The notes beneath the pieces were generated by a model. The model saw nothing but the letters and a program-made list of their open reading frames with translations. It searched no databases and was not told the origin of the DNA. 64,000 bases of DNA from Cryoendolithus antarcticus (Eukaryota > Ascomycota > Dothideomycetes > Cladosporiales > Cladosporiaceae), in NCBI GenBank assembly GCA_002077065.1, contig NAJO01000070.1, forward strand, positions 1-64,000. The letters are read 5' to 3'. This document shows, piece after piece, positions 22,137 to 32,095 of this stretch (position 1 is its first letter; the number at the start of each line of letters is the position of its first letter). Both the position numbers and the translations under genes were made by a program.

Positions 22137-24029
22137 GCTGGGACTGAGGGCCAGCGTAAGAAGAGATGTCTCCACGGTATACACGACACAGATCTTCGCT
22201 CTCAGGACGCCGCGCTTGCTCGCTCCATACCAACAAGTGGCGGATGTTACCTCATACTCGGCGACTATCTCCACGAAACTTTCCGCTGCGGATCTCGAAC
22301 GCTCCACGTACCGCACCTATGATGAGCGGACTCACGCGCCCCAGATGTGGACTGTGTGTTCGTCTCGCAATGCCTCGCATGTGAGCACGAGTGCCTGCTC
22401 CGGCGCTCCATGACTTAGTTTGCAACACCTTCGTGACTTCGAGCAGAATACCAACATACAGTCGCAACGCTGGAATCGACGCTCGGATCGCGACTGCCAC
22501 TCTTGCCTTCCTGCTTCTGGGTTCGATGTGAACGGAATTCAGGTTGGAGAAGGTCTTGAGAGCGTGTCAGGCTCCTGTGACACCATAGTCATGGTCCAGT
22601 ACTAGAGCAGCGAAGAGGGCTCGGCCGCAGAGAGGGCGCAGAAGGCAGAATAATCATGGGCCATGGATGATACCTCGGTGTGTTTTGCGTTTGGGCGTTA
22701 TGCGGTGCGAGAAATGCTTGGCTATGTCAGTGTTCGCCTTTGGCAGACCGCTTTGTAGCCATGTCAATACAAGTATGCAACCACCTATCCCTTCCCTGGT
22801 CGCGCAACTATCACCGCACTGGCAGTCAACGTGCTGAAACGCCAGCTACCGGGGCTATGAGCAATGGATGCTTGTAGCATGTCGAGTGGCAAGTACGCGC
22901 ATGAGCGTGAGCGTTCCTTCCTTTCGATTGTCTTTGCTGTCTCGCTACGTTAGCGCCATTGCTGTTCTGACCTCACCTCCTCCCAATATACCCATTTCTA
23001 CGTCACCCTCCAGTATGTAGAGCCAGGGCTCGCATGACATTGACTGTGTTGCGACAGACGACTCCTGATATATACGTGGCACCACTGGAGGTGGCCTTGC
23101 TCGGACGGTGCTATGACCCATGCCGGGGAGCCGCGCTAACGACCACCATGAGGTCGAGACGGACTCTCAGAGAACGGACCAACATTCACCATGCCCAAAC
23201 ATTCGCATCCGCTGAAGCTGGCGATGCTTCATGCATTGCGGGGAGACTCTGCCGCAGGGCTCGTGGTACTAGAAAGTCTTCTACTGGAGTGTGGACGACC
23301 ATGATCGCGGACATGCCCAGGAGACCGATCTCTTAAGGAACCATTCCCTGTTGGTGGACCTTGTACCTACTCCACCACGTCGACCGTTGCGATTACTGCA
23401 CAGTTCCGGTAGAGATTACTCAGCAGGAGCTGCCCCGGGCACTCAATCCAATCCAGCCGGTGTTAGGATCTGCTCGTATTTGGCATGTCCCTCTGCACGA
23501 TCCTGAAGCTATATCGGCAAGCGCTTGTCTCCAGGCCACGCTATTCGAACTGTTCACGCCAGGCTGAACAACAGAGATGGATGTGCCATACTTCCAGTGA
23601 GCCCATTGCGGTAGCTGTGGCCAGTACGAAGATCGATACCCAGACGTCCGATTTCCAACCTCGGACTGACCACCCCAAGGCTGCGAGCTGGCACCAGTAT
23701 CGCGAGCAGAGCTCTGGTCATGCTACTGGGGCGGCCATATTGATCGATTAGACTTGCCGTCATCTTCACAGTTGCCAGACTGGTCGTCTTCGAAGGTGGT
23801 CATATATCGCACAGCCTAACCGCCGGACCACAGAGCTGCTCACGGAACGGCATGCGCGCAGTCCGTTGCCTTTGGCAGTGAGAACGGACCCCTTTGCCGA
23901 ATTGCACGGCCAATCAAAGTGCGGGACCCGCTCCAAAATTTCGATTTTCCGACTTCGGCTCAAGTCGACCCCCCAGCGACCCCTCATCATTGTGGATCAT
24001 ATACATCGCTGCCAGCAGCTCTAATCACC
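22137..24029. other. Gene-poor region, first part
   Basis: 1.9 kb without a supported gene. Open frames are under 100 codons and not protein-like. No transposase, integrase or reverse transcriptase motif was seen. Confidence 0.5.
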
Positions 24030-24132
24030 GCCCGGATCGTATAACGGTTAGTACAATGGTCTCATATCTCGGTATGAGGTTGCCCAAGGCACCCGAAATC
24101 CATAAATCTGAGTTCGATTCTCAGTCCGTGAG
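24030..24132 (+). tRNA. Intron-containing tRNA-Met(CAT)-like sequence
   Basis: The sequence folds as a tRNA of 72 nt after removing a 31-nt intron at 24067-24097. D arm: GTAT at 24039-24042 pairs with GTAC at 24051-24054. Anticodon stem: ATGGT (24056-24060) with TCCAT (24099-24103), four pairs. The loop CTCATA-A has anticodon CAT at 24063-24065. T arm: CTGAG-TTCGATT-CTCAG is perfect. The intron holds TATGAG, fully complementary to the CTCATA anticodon loop, a hallmark of nuclear pre-tRNA introns. The acceptor stem is imperfect: GCCCGGA against TCCGTGA gives five of seven pairs. A TTTT run lies at 24207-24210 and a longer T run ends at 24240. It may be a functional elongator Met tRNA or a decaying copy. 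Confidence 0.5.
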
Positions 24133-26400
24133 TTCTTCCGCACTCCACACCAACGCTTCATCTTCTAACACCTTCTCTAGAGGCATATCCTGCTGGGCAG
24201 TACGTCTTTTGCCCTTATCCGCCCTGTGATTCTTTTTTTTGTTCATTGTGCGGTCAGTCACTGCACAGCCAAGGCCAATGTGAGCTGAGTCATGCAAGGA
24301 TGTTCCATCTTGCTCCGTTGGCCGTCTTGGATCTGCATATGCAGCTATCCACTCGTTGAACGATGCAGCCACTGGCCTTGGCATACTAGGGACACATTTT
24401 GTTCAGACATCTTTGCTACAGGAGCTGACGAGACTGCGGAAGTTCTTTCGACGTCCATGTGACGATGTAACTTTTCCTTTCAACCATGCAAACAACAGGA
24501 GAAAGCGTATGCTTCCGCCCATGATGGCCCCTTCCAAAAGAATCGTGCTCCGCTCGATCTTATAATTAGAGGCGAGCAGTCACGAAAGTCTGAACAGATC
24601 GCCGACCAAGCGTATGACATCGGTCGACGCCTCCACGGTTCGAAGAAGGCACTGTCACGAAACTCGAATCTCTGGCCCCGCTCTCGACTGCCCATCCGTT
24701 CTGGATCCCCACTTGTGTACTCTACCTTCGATCACGACCCATATTGGCAGTGTCGTCTGTCCTATGCTTAGCAGTGCTGCCACGGCGAGGTCCTCTACAC
24801 TCGTAAGTACGATCTGCCATACGCTCGAGAATGACAGCCCAAAATCTCCAATATGACCCACCACCAATCTCGATAGCGAGAACGACTGCATGCTCCCTGA
24901 GGCTCCCTGTACGAGATCTCCGATCAGCCAGATTGGAGCGAAAAGGTCTGTAGACAATCTTTACCTTGTTCGATCAGCACCTCAGAACTGCCACAACTCA
25001 AGTTACAGCCGGACGAGCTTTGGACGACCCGCTCTATCCTCGGAAATCAGGCACTCATACAAAACCATCGAACTGCTTTTCCTCGGGCGACTGTTCCTCT
25101 GTTTGCTGCATGCAGCTCCCGATATTTCATCAATCTCCTATGCTCCTATCGATTGCGCCGCGGACACATCGTTTTGCCTACTCATAGCTGAGAACACTTG
25201 CGACATCATACGTCCTACCCTCATCTTGCGTGTTTCTCCGTGCAGCCAGGTACAGAATCTCGCTCCTGTAGCTGGATAGAGGGCCGCACAAGCCAAGCGT
25301 CCTTATATGTGAGAGTCAAAGGCTTCGTAGGTGTAGCAGCAGCTTCGTACAGCGTCATCTCTGTTTTGCGCGGGAAAGAGGAGCGCATATGTTTCACCCA
25401 CTGCTGCTCATCAGCCGCCAAGTCACGAATGGAGGTTGCTCAACTAACGGCCTTCACACGGGACGCGATTCCTGTCACGATGTGCGTATTGGAACTGATG
25501 CTACTATTAACGAAGCCACCGACCTCGGACTTATCCACATAAGATTGTCTATCAGACTCTCTGTTGATGATACGATACGGTTCTGCAAGCCGTGGTCATG
25601 ATCGAGAGTCACGCTCCCTTGCTTTTCGTGCTCGACGGCACTACTGGCCGCCACTATCTACCCAATGCCTTCAGGACTAGCGGACTATCCAGCATGGCTT
25701 TGAAGCGTTCGAATGCTTCTCAGCTACGTGACGGATCACACGACGTAGCACTCATTCGTCTCTTACCGTCATCCTTACCATAGGAGCTACGAGCAGAGGT
25801 CAGAGAATCATGTCGGCGAGAGTTTGTCTCCTTCCTCGTCCGTCACCTATAGCCGTACAATGTTGTTATCGGCGTCTTCTCCCAAGGACAAGCTATGACT
25901 AGACTTTTCACAGACTTGGGCCGCTCCCACGCTGCTACCATCGTAGTGATAACTGCGAATTCCTGTGACCTGCCGGTCGGCGAACCAGCTGCACATCGCA
26001 AAGAGCGTAAGTCCCGATCTGGCCTCTCCTGGACGCAGTAGCACGATACTCCACTGCCTTGAGCAAACTGAGAGTAGCACTCTCCGATTGAGTTTCTTTT
26101 GAGAGATCTGAATCAATTGGGTTATTGGAAGACATCTCTCTGGAGCCAAGGCAAAGTCGTCCATGCTCGTGCAAGTCGCAGTCGAGGGGATTTACGGTTC
26201 TCGACCTCGTACTATTGCAATCGTCGCGGCTGGGTTCTCAAATGAGAGCTTAACCTCTAGCACAAACACAACGCTGCCGCCAGGGCTCCCGTGAATGGCA
26301 GCTGCCAGCGCGTCACTGTCCTACCGAGGGCTGGGTACTTGGGTCTTTCGCACTCGCGATGGAGAGATCGATCTTGTCTGGAACGCAGCTCCCTGTTGTA

Positions 26401-26835
26401 TCTGCCTCACCGAGCCCGTCTGAAATCTCCTTAAGATTCAAATGAGAGTACTGCATCTATCAGCTTGCCTGCGACAGTGAACCACGATACCACCAGGTCA
26501 CCGAGAGGCTGTAATTGGCAAGGACAATCTAATACGATGCAGATCACTTTGTCGCTCCGCGAACCGCTTCAGTCGATCCGCAGTGCCGGGCGTAGAGTAT
26601 GCGAGCTGAAGATCACAGTCAAAGGTCCGGAGTGGCACATGAGATAGGACGACTTGATGCAAGTTTCGCTGGATGTGAGCCTCGTATCCGAACGTGTAGG
26701 AGATGATGCAGAGCCTCGAGCCTCGCCGCATCCCGGCAACCTGGTGATATAGTCGTTCATTGCCGCAGGCAAGCTGATAGATGCAGTACTTCCACTTGAA
26801 AGTTCCGGAGATGTCAGACGGGCTCGGCGAGCAAG
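26401..26835. repeat. Imperfect inverted repeat, arms about 115 bp
   Basis: Arm 1 (26401-26513, plus) and arm 2 (26718-26835, read on minus) align over their whole length at roughly three-quarters identity by eye. Exact shared blocks include CGAGCCCGTCTGA, TACTGCATCTATCAGCTTGC and CACCAGGT. The spacer is about 204 bp. In the shared reading frame both arms encode similar peptides (YCIYQLAC ... YHQV), but arm 1 has in-frame stops. Confidence 0.7.
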
Positions 26836-26878
26836 GCGACCACTTCGTAAGCCCGTCGCCATGCTCCGAGAGTGGAGA
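26498..26878 (-). pseudogene. Protein-like gene remnant within the inverted repeat
   Basis: The minus frame is open for 126 codons after a TAG at 26881-26879, ending at the stop at 26498. It contains FKWKYCIYQLACGNERLYHQ and later GYEAHIQRNLHQVVLSHVPL, which look like genuine protein. The plus-strand arm at 26401-26513 encodes a related peptide broken by TGA and TAA. This points to duplicated, degenerate copies of one gene. The family is not recognised and no start codon with good context was found; part of a larger, spliced gene remains possible. Confidence 0.35.
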
Positions 26879-27424
26879 CTAAGTGCGAACTAGGTATACG
26901 AGCGGACAAAGCCTCTGCCGTAGACTTGGACTCAAAATGTTGTGCGTCTCCAGCTCCTTCAGAATAGCATAACGGTGACATTTTTGACGATGGAAAAGTC
27001 ACCTACCTGAGCAAGTTTGTGTGCCCTAGCTGCCCCAGCTCAATTCACCAATTCCCTGAGTGTAGCACGTCGGTCACGTTAGGTTAGGTAGGCATGAAGT
27101 CCATTCTCTACTGCAGGACGTAAGTGGCCTTCACAGTATTCACTGCCGCGATCCAAGTGCATCAATTGCGACACATGTACGGGCTCTGTCACCGAGTGGG
27201 GTACTCCGCATGCTTTGACAAGATCTATCTGGTGGTGTCCATGGAACGGGGAGAAGAAGCGATGCTGTTCGCGATATAGGTTTTAGTCATAGCCAAAAGT
27301 CACGGCGGGGCTCGACTTTTGACAACAGTCTTGGATCAGTGTTCACCGTACGTCTGATTCCATTGACTCACTTACCAATCAATTGAGCGCTTCCCGACCA
27401 CCTAATCAGCGACGGCATCACATC

Positions 27425-28695
27425 ATGTCGGCCTCGCTGCCTGGCAGCAGAGACCTGCCCGCTTCTCAGTATGATCTGAGCACATACTGGGGTCGCGTCC
27501 GGCACTCGGCCGACCTCTCAGATCCTAGGTGAGACTCCAATCCTTGGAGTGAAGAAGTCGGAAATGGCAAACGAGCGCACGCTCAAGTCCGTGTCTGCTG
27601 TCATGACTGAGCTGGTCACAACCGACTTCGCTGGTCAGTATACACTTGCTATGCTTGATCGATCGACCATGTCCTCTTCGTTCGCGGTTCGAGCGCCGAC
27701 ATTCGCCACACATCCGCTGACGTTACTGCCCAGAACACTGTTCACGTCGTCGGATGGACTTGAGCAGGCGAAGCAACTAGTCACGCAGTACAAGCAAGGC
27801 AAGGTCCAAGCCATGAGCCCGGATCTCTGGACCGCGAAGAAGACAATTGATAGCACGCTACACCCAGGTGAGTATCTTGATAACACACCAAAAGCTCACA
27901 CTAATGTTGACCATCACAGATACCGGCGAGCCAGTCTTTCTGCCCTTCCGCATGTCATGCTTCGTCCTCAGCAACCTGGTAGTCACAGCCGGCATGCTCA
28001 CGCCGAACTTATCCACCATCGGCACACTGGGCTGGCAGATCACCAATCAGTCACTGAACGTTGCCATCAACGCCTCGAACGCCAACAAGTCGACGCCAAT
28101 TTCCACGTCGACGATGGTGCAGTCCTACTTCCTTGCCGTAGGTGCCAGCTGTGGTGTTGCTCTCGGTCTCAACTCTCTTGTACCACGCCTCAAGCATCTC
28201 AGCCCAGGCGCACGAACGATCCTCACTCGCCTCGTTCCCTTTGCAGCAGTCGCGAGCGCCGGAGCACTCAACGTCTTCCTCATGCGAGGCGAGGAGATCC
28301 GTCGTGGGATTGACGTCTTCCCCTCCGAGTCCGACGCTGCGAAGGAGAAGCGTGAAGCTGCTAGACTGCCACTCGAGTCTATCGGCAAAAGCAAGAAGGC
28401 AGCTACCCTTGCCGTGGGTGAAACGGCCCTGTCTCGTGTGCTCAACTCATCTCCGATCATGGTACTGCCTCCACTGGTGCTTGTGCGCCTGCAGCGTACT
28501 GCATGGCTGAGCCAGCGGCCCCGAATGGTGTTGCCGATCAACCTGGGTCTGATCTTGACGACGAGTATTTTTGCGCTACCTCTCGCGCTAGCTGCGTTCC
28601 CGCAGAGGCAAGCTGTGAAGGCAGAGAGTCTAGAGAAGGATTTCTGGGGCAAGGCTGGTGAGGGTGGCATGGTGGAGTTCAACCGGGGCATCTGA
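27425..28695 (+). CDS. FSF1: Mitochondrial sideroflexin
   Basis: Three exons, 27425-27528, 27734-27867 and 27920-28695, with introns of 205 and 52 nt; 337 residues, normal for the family. The N-terminus shows YDLSTYWGRVRHSADLSDPR, split across intron 1 in the final Arg codon, then the helix GLEQAKQLVTQYK and DSTLHPDTGEPVFLPFRMSCF across intron 2. The rest is the multi-pass membrane body with NQSLNVAINASNANKSTP, GLNSLVPRL and AVASAGALNVFLMRGEEI. Sideroflexins are inner-membrane amino-acid carriers; human SFXN1 imports serine for one-carbon metabolism. The yeast relative is Fsf1. Intron 1 is unusually long for this window and is open in the exon 2 frame (see findings). It converges on the gene at 28888. 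Confidence 0.93.
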
Positions 28696-28887
28696 GATGG
28701 AGTCTCACACATAAGCCGTCTGGCTCAGGTCAAGCCAGAAGCGACTCTCCAGGCGTCTGCGAAGCGCGAGAGCTTTGCACTTCGATGACAGAGACTTCCG
28801 GACAAGCCAAGGCTACATTACATGCATAGATGAGAGTACGGAGCGTCACATCAGGGCGTGGTATCATACATCATACTCTCACAACAT

Positions 28888-31515
28888 CTACTTATTCCTC
28901 CCCTTCTTGCCCTTCCCGTTGACTTCGCCCAAGATTGCCTCGAAAGTCTTGTTCGCATCCACATTATGTGAGCTCTTCGGCCGCTCTACACTCGAGCTCC
29001 TCGATCCATGTCCGTTCTCCGGCGCGAAGCTCGGCGGTAGTGGCAGAGGCTCCAGACCCATCATCAACGAGCTGTTTCGATGGTGAGCTCTTGATGAGCT
29101 GCTCTCTCTGCCACCATTGGTCTGCAGCATCCCGTGTACAGGCGGAACAGGCGGAACATCGCCCAGCCCTCTTCCTCGCGGCCCAATGCTTAGATCGTGT
29201 GCGTTGGTAGCTTCTTGCTGGTGTAATTTCGTAGCCATGTGCGCATCACTCGCAGTCCATCGCTCAGCCATAACCCAACAGTGACTACGGCGGTAAATAC
29301 CCTCGACACCATGTTCAACTACATCGCTCGGCAGACTGACCACATCACCAGCCTCTCCTACAGCGTACCAGGCCCTCTTGCCTCCCGCCGTGGCAGCCCG
29401 CTCGGGATCAGCCCACGGCACACCAGATCGAGGTGGTTCGCACAGGAAGTACTCTACGCCTTGCGTATAGCGTAGCCCTGGCGCATCGCAAGCTAGCATC
29501 GGCAAAGCTTGCAACACTGCGTAGAGAAAGATCCACTGGCCCACTCGGAGATCGACCATCTCAGCGATGTTGCAGCTATGCATGGCGCGCTTCTCCATGT
29601 CTCTGAACCGTGATACGAATGGTGACAGAGGTGTGTCAGAATTGAGACAGGCGCGTGAGATAGCTGCGATCTCGTCGTCCTTCAGCTTCTTGGAGATGGC
29701 TTTGTCGTCTTTCTTCTTGTCACCTGTGCCGAAGTCTGGGCGGGTGGAGTGCAGAGTGGGGAGCATGGGTAGATCGAAAGGCATGGGAGGCTTGACTGGT
29801 GGACTGGAGCGATCATACTCTGACAGAACGGCTTGTAGAGCTCGTATCGTGGGTTCTTCGCGACTTCCTTCGTGGTCAACGCCGTCTACTGAGCGGGTGG
29901 TAAGGTGCGCACGATCGACAAGCAGGTCGTAGATCTCGCTCAAATCTCGGTAGAGATCCTGCAAGACAACTCGCTGCAGTCCGCTAGTCTCCAGATCGTT
30001 CTTCTTGCTCTTTGCTTTCGGCGGCCAATCGCCATAACGCTGCTTCAGAGTCGCAAGACACCACTTCCGCATACCGAAGAAGCCGTCCTTCCACGCATCA
30101 AAACGAACACCTTCCTTGCGCTCTTCCGCTACTTTGGAGATCATGATGCCAGAGAAGATAGCGGGGAACTCGAAGTCATTCAGGATCAATCGTATGGAAG
30201 CAGTGCGCTTTTCGAGGTCCATTGCTGCACGCCCGAGTCTTTGCTGAGAGATCGTGGAGATGAGAGCGAACTTAGCATTCTTCGATCCAGTCAAATCTTC
30301 CAGCTTACCCACCGCATGCGTGAATGCCTCGTTGTACAACAGAACATTCTTCATCCGCTCCCCAAGAACAATGCCCTCGATCGTCCTTTCTCGGCTTGAT
30401 CGTACGTCCGCCAAACCGAGTTCTTGTACATATGCATCGAAGCTGCCATTCGCTACCTCGCCGTACGTCGAGCCGTCAAAGTTGCTGAAGTCGTGCCCTT
30501 TCAGTATTGATGCCAGAGTCATGAAGATCTGGAAGAACGTATGGCGCTTCTCGGTGGCGACAATCGACTGCCCACAGAGGAAGGCGAAGAAGTTTCGAAA
30601 GTCAATCAACGTCTGCAAGTCGTCCAGTGGCGATGCGCCGAGCCTGAGTGGCATAAACAGGTGTACTGGATCGGCACTTGATGTCGAGAAGGTCGAGTAC
30701 CGCCCCCGCGAGTCTTGAGACGAAGCTGAGCTCATTGTGCCCACTTGTTCGGTGACAGAGAGATGCTGCATCTTCGCGTCAAGTGGCCAGTCCTGTGCTG
30801 AAGGACCAGGTGAGTCACCGAACGCCATTTTGCTCAGCACTGGCGATGAAGCAAAGATCGCAGAATCAACCTTGAAGGACGGCCCTCGACCAGACTCCCG
30901 CGGGAAGAGATAGATGAAGCAGTCGCCGTCTATCTCATTCCACAGCTCGGGCACAGGCTGTGCTTGCAGCAGTATCTCAGCATCAAAGGTGATCTTCTGC
31001 GGTGTTCCCGCGATCCACGCTGTAGGCCCCATAGGCTGTACGTCTCCCTTGCTACCCTTCCTGAACCAACCATTCTTCTTCTCTTTCTCCGCGCTTTTGC
31101 TCGGTGGCGTGGACGTCATCGGATGCTGTCCATTCAGCTGAATCGTGGGGGTCGATGGTCTGCTTCCTCCCGATCCAGTTCCAGCGGCAGATCCAGCAAG
31201 CGAGCTGGGCGTGCCAGGTCGCGAGCGATCGCGCGAGCTAGGTCGTGAATGTGATGGGGCAAAGGCAGGTGGCGCTGGCAGTGGCGGACTAGGCATGCCG
31301 AACTGATCGCGCAGTGCATGCTCGCGCTTGAGGTCCTGTAGTGTAGGCTGTGATTGCTCAAAAGGGTCCAGGTACGGCAGAGAGGGCTGTCTGCCATGTG
31401 CTTGTGCGGGTGCCGCTTTGGTCAATCGCGCTTGTGCTGGTGATCGTGTGTGCTCTGCACTCGCACGAGCGCTATGTGGACTGCTATGCTGCGGTGAAGC
31501 TGTGCCGCCCGCCAT
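28888..31515 (-). CDS. Large conserved fungal protein, function unknown (DUF8004-like)
   Basis: Single exon; 875 residues from the first in-frame ATG at 31515. The first 160 residues are disordered and Ser/Pro-rich. A conserved globular region follows from about 185: PVPELWNEIDGDCFIYLFPRESGRGPSFKVDSAIFASSPVLSK, then LMPLRLG-like and FRNFFAFLCGQS. A second conserved block near residues 640-700 reads FRDMEKRAMHSCNIAEMVDLRVGQWIFLYAVLQALPMLACDAPGL, then YTQGVEYFLCEPPRSGVPWA. I associate this layout with fungal proteins now labelled DUF8004; the label is from memory. Function is unknown. The tail is disordered and basic. Translation upstream of ATG31515 continues as SRRLSAIFTGG, which looks like the true N-terminus but lacks an ATG (see findings). 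Confidence 0.75.
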   Translation of the reverse strand: MAGGTASPQHSSPHSARASAEHTRSPAQARLTKAAPAQAHGRQPSLPYLDPFEQSQPTLQDLKREHALRDQFGMPSPPLPAPPAFAPSHSRPSSRDRSRPGTPSSLAGSAAGTGSGGSRPSTPTIQLNGQHPMTSTPPSKSAEKEKKNGWFRKGSKGDVQPMGPTAWIAGTPQKITFDAEILLQAQPVPELWNEIDGDCFIYLFPRESGRGPSFKVDSAIFASSPVLSKMAFGDSPGPSAQDWPLDAKMQHLSVTEQVGTMSSASSQDSRGRYSTFSTSSADPVHLFMPLRLGASPLDDLQTLIDFRNFFAFLCGQSIVATEKRHTFFQIFMTLASILKGHDFSNFDGSTYGEVANGSFDAYVQELGLADVRSSRERTIEGIVLGERMKNVLLYNEAFTHAVGKLEDLTGSKNAKFALISTISQQRLGRAAMDLEKRTASIRLILNDFEFPAIFSGIMISKVAEERKEGVRFDAWKDGFFGMRKWCLATLKQRYGDWPPKAKSKKNDLETSGLQRVVLQDLYRDLSEIYDLLVDRAHLTTRSVDGVDHEGSREEPTIRALQAVLSEYDRSSPPVKPPMPFDLPMLPTLHSTRPDFGTGDKKKDDKAISKKLKDDEIAAISRACLNSDTPLSPFVSRFRDMEKRAMHSCNIAEMVDLRVGQWIFLYAVLQALPMLACDAPGLRYTQGVEYFLCEPPRSGVPWADPERAATAGGKRAWYAVGEAGDVVSLPSDVVEHGVEGIYRRSHCWVMAERWTASDAHMATKLHQQEATNAHDLSIGPRGRGLGDVPPVPPVHGMLQTNGGRESSSSRAHHRNSSLMMGLEPLPLPPSFAPENGHGSRSSSVERPKSSHNVDANKTFEAILGEVNGKGKKGRNK

Positions 31516-32095
31516 GGCCGGCTGATATTTGCTATCACCACCAGTGAAGATGGCAGACAATCGTCGAGACAATGCTCAATGCGGGTGCTGTGAGAGGACA
31601 AAGAAAGTCTTGTGACAGAGGAAGTCGGACTCAGGCCAAAGCGATTGTGAAGCACTGTCAAACAATGAAATCGAGGATAGGATACTTAGCGAAGTGGTTG
31701 GTAGGGTGTAGCGATCAGGTGTCGCAATGTGTGTTTCATGGCCACGCACGCATAGTAGGGCTGTGGTAGAGACTTTGTCGTTCAACAGGTACAAAGACCC
31801 TGGTCAACAACCTTGCCTGTGGGCTACGTAATCGCCGCAGCCGCCGCCAAGTCCTCATCAGGAGTAGCATCCGACGCAAGTGTTGCGCAGCGAGGTGGAA
31901 CCTGAAGACAGTATCGTTGGCCGCTTGTGTGGGAAGTGGTAAATGTGTTTTGCAGGATGGACGTCCGCAGGGAACAGGTAGAAGATGAAAACCGTTGCAT
32001 TCCTTGGGAGATAAGCTCCCGCGCCAGATGCAAAACAGGCTAGATCGCCATATTGACTTCACAGAAGGTCATTGCAACGAGACACGAGACTAACA
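31516..32095. promoter_or_regulatory. Upstream region of the DUF8004-like gene
   Basis: 580 bp between the APH-like gene stop and the first ATG of the DUF8004-like gene. It includes the probable original N-terminal codons at 31516-31572. No other coding sequence is supported. Confidence 0.45.

Larger units (their letters stand above)
24133..27424. other. Gene-poor region, second part, with decayed coding sequence
   Basis: 3.3 kb without an intact gene. Minus-strand frames at 24655-24957, 25221-25421 and 26498-26878 read more like protein than the rest but do not join into a recognisable family. The inverted repeat at 26401-26835 lies here. No transposon domain was recognised. Confidence 0.5.

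Noticed and set aside
21792..22316. 174-codon minus frame opposite the small basic gene
   Set aside because: Leu/Ser/Pro-rich mirror of purine-rich coding sequence.
22137..27424. Possible transposon in the gene-poor tract
   Set aside because: No transposase, integrase, reverse transcriptase motif, terminal repeats or target-site duplication seen.
28125..28712. 195-codon minus frame opposite sideroflexin
   Set aside because: Antisense shadow of a confidently identified gene.
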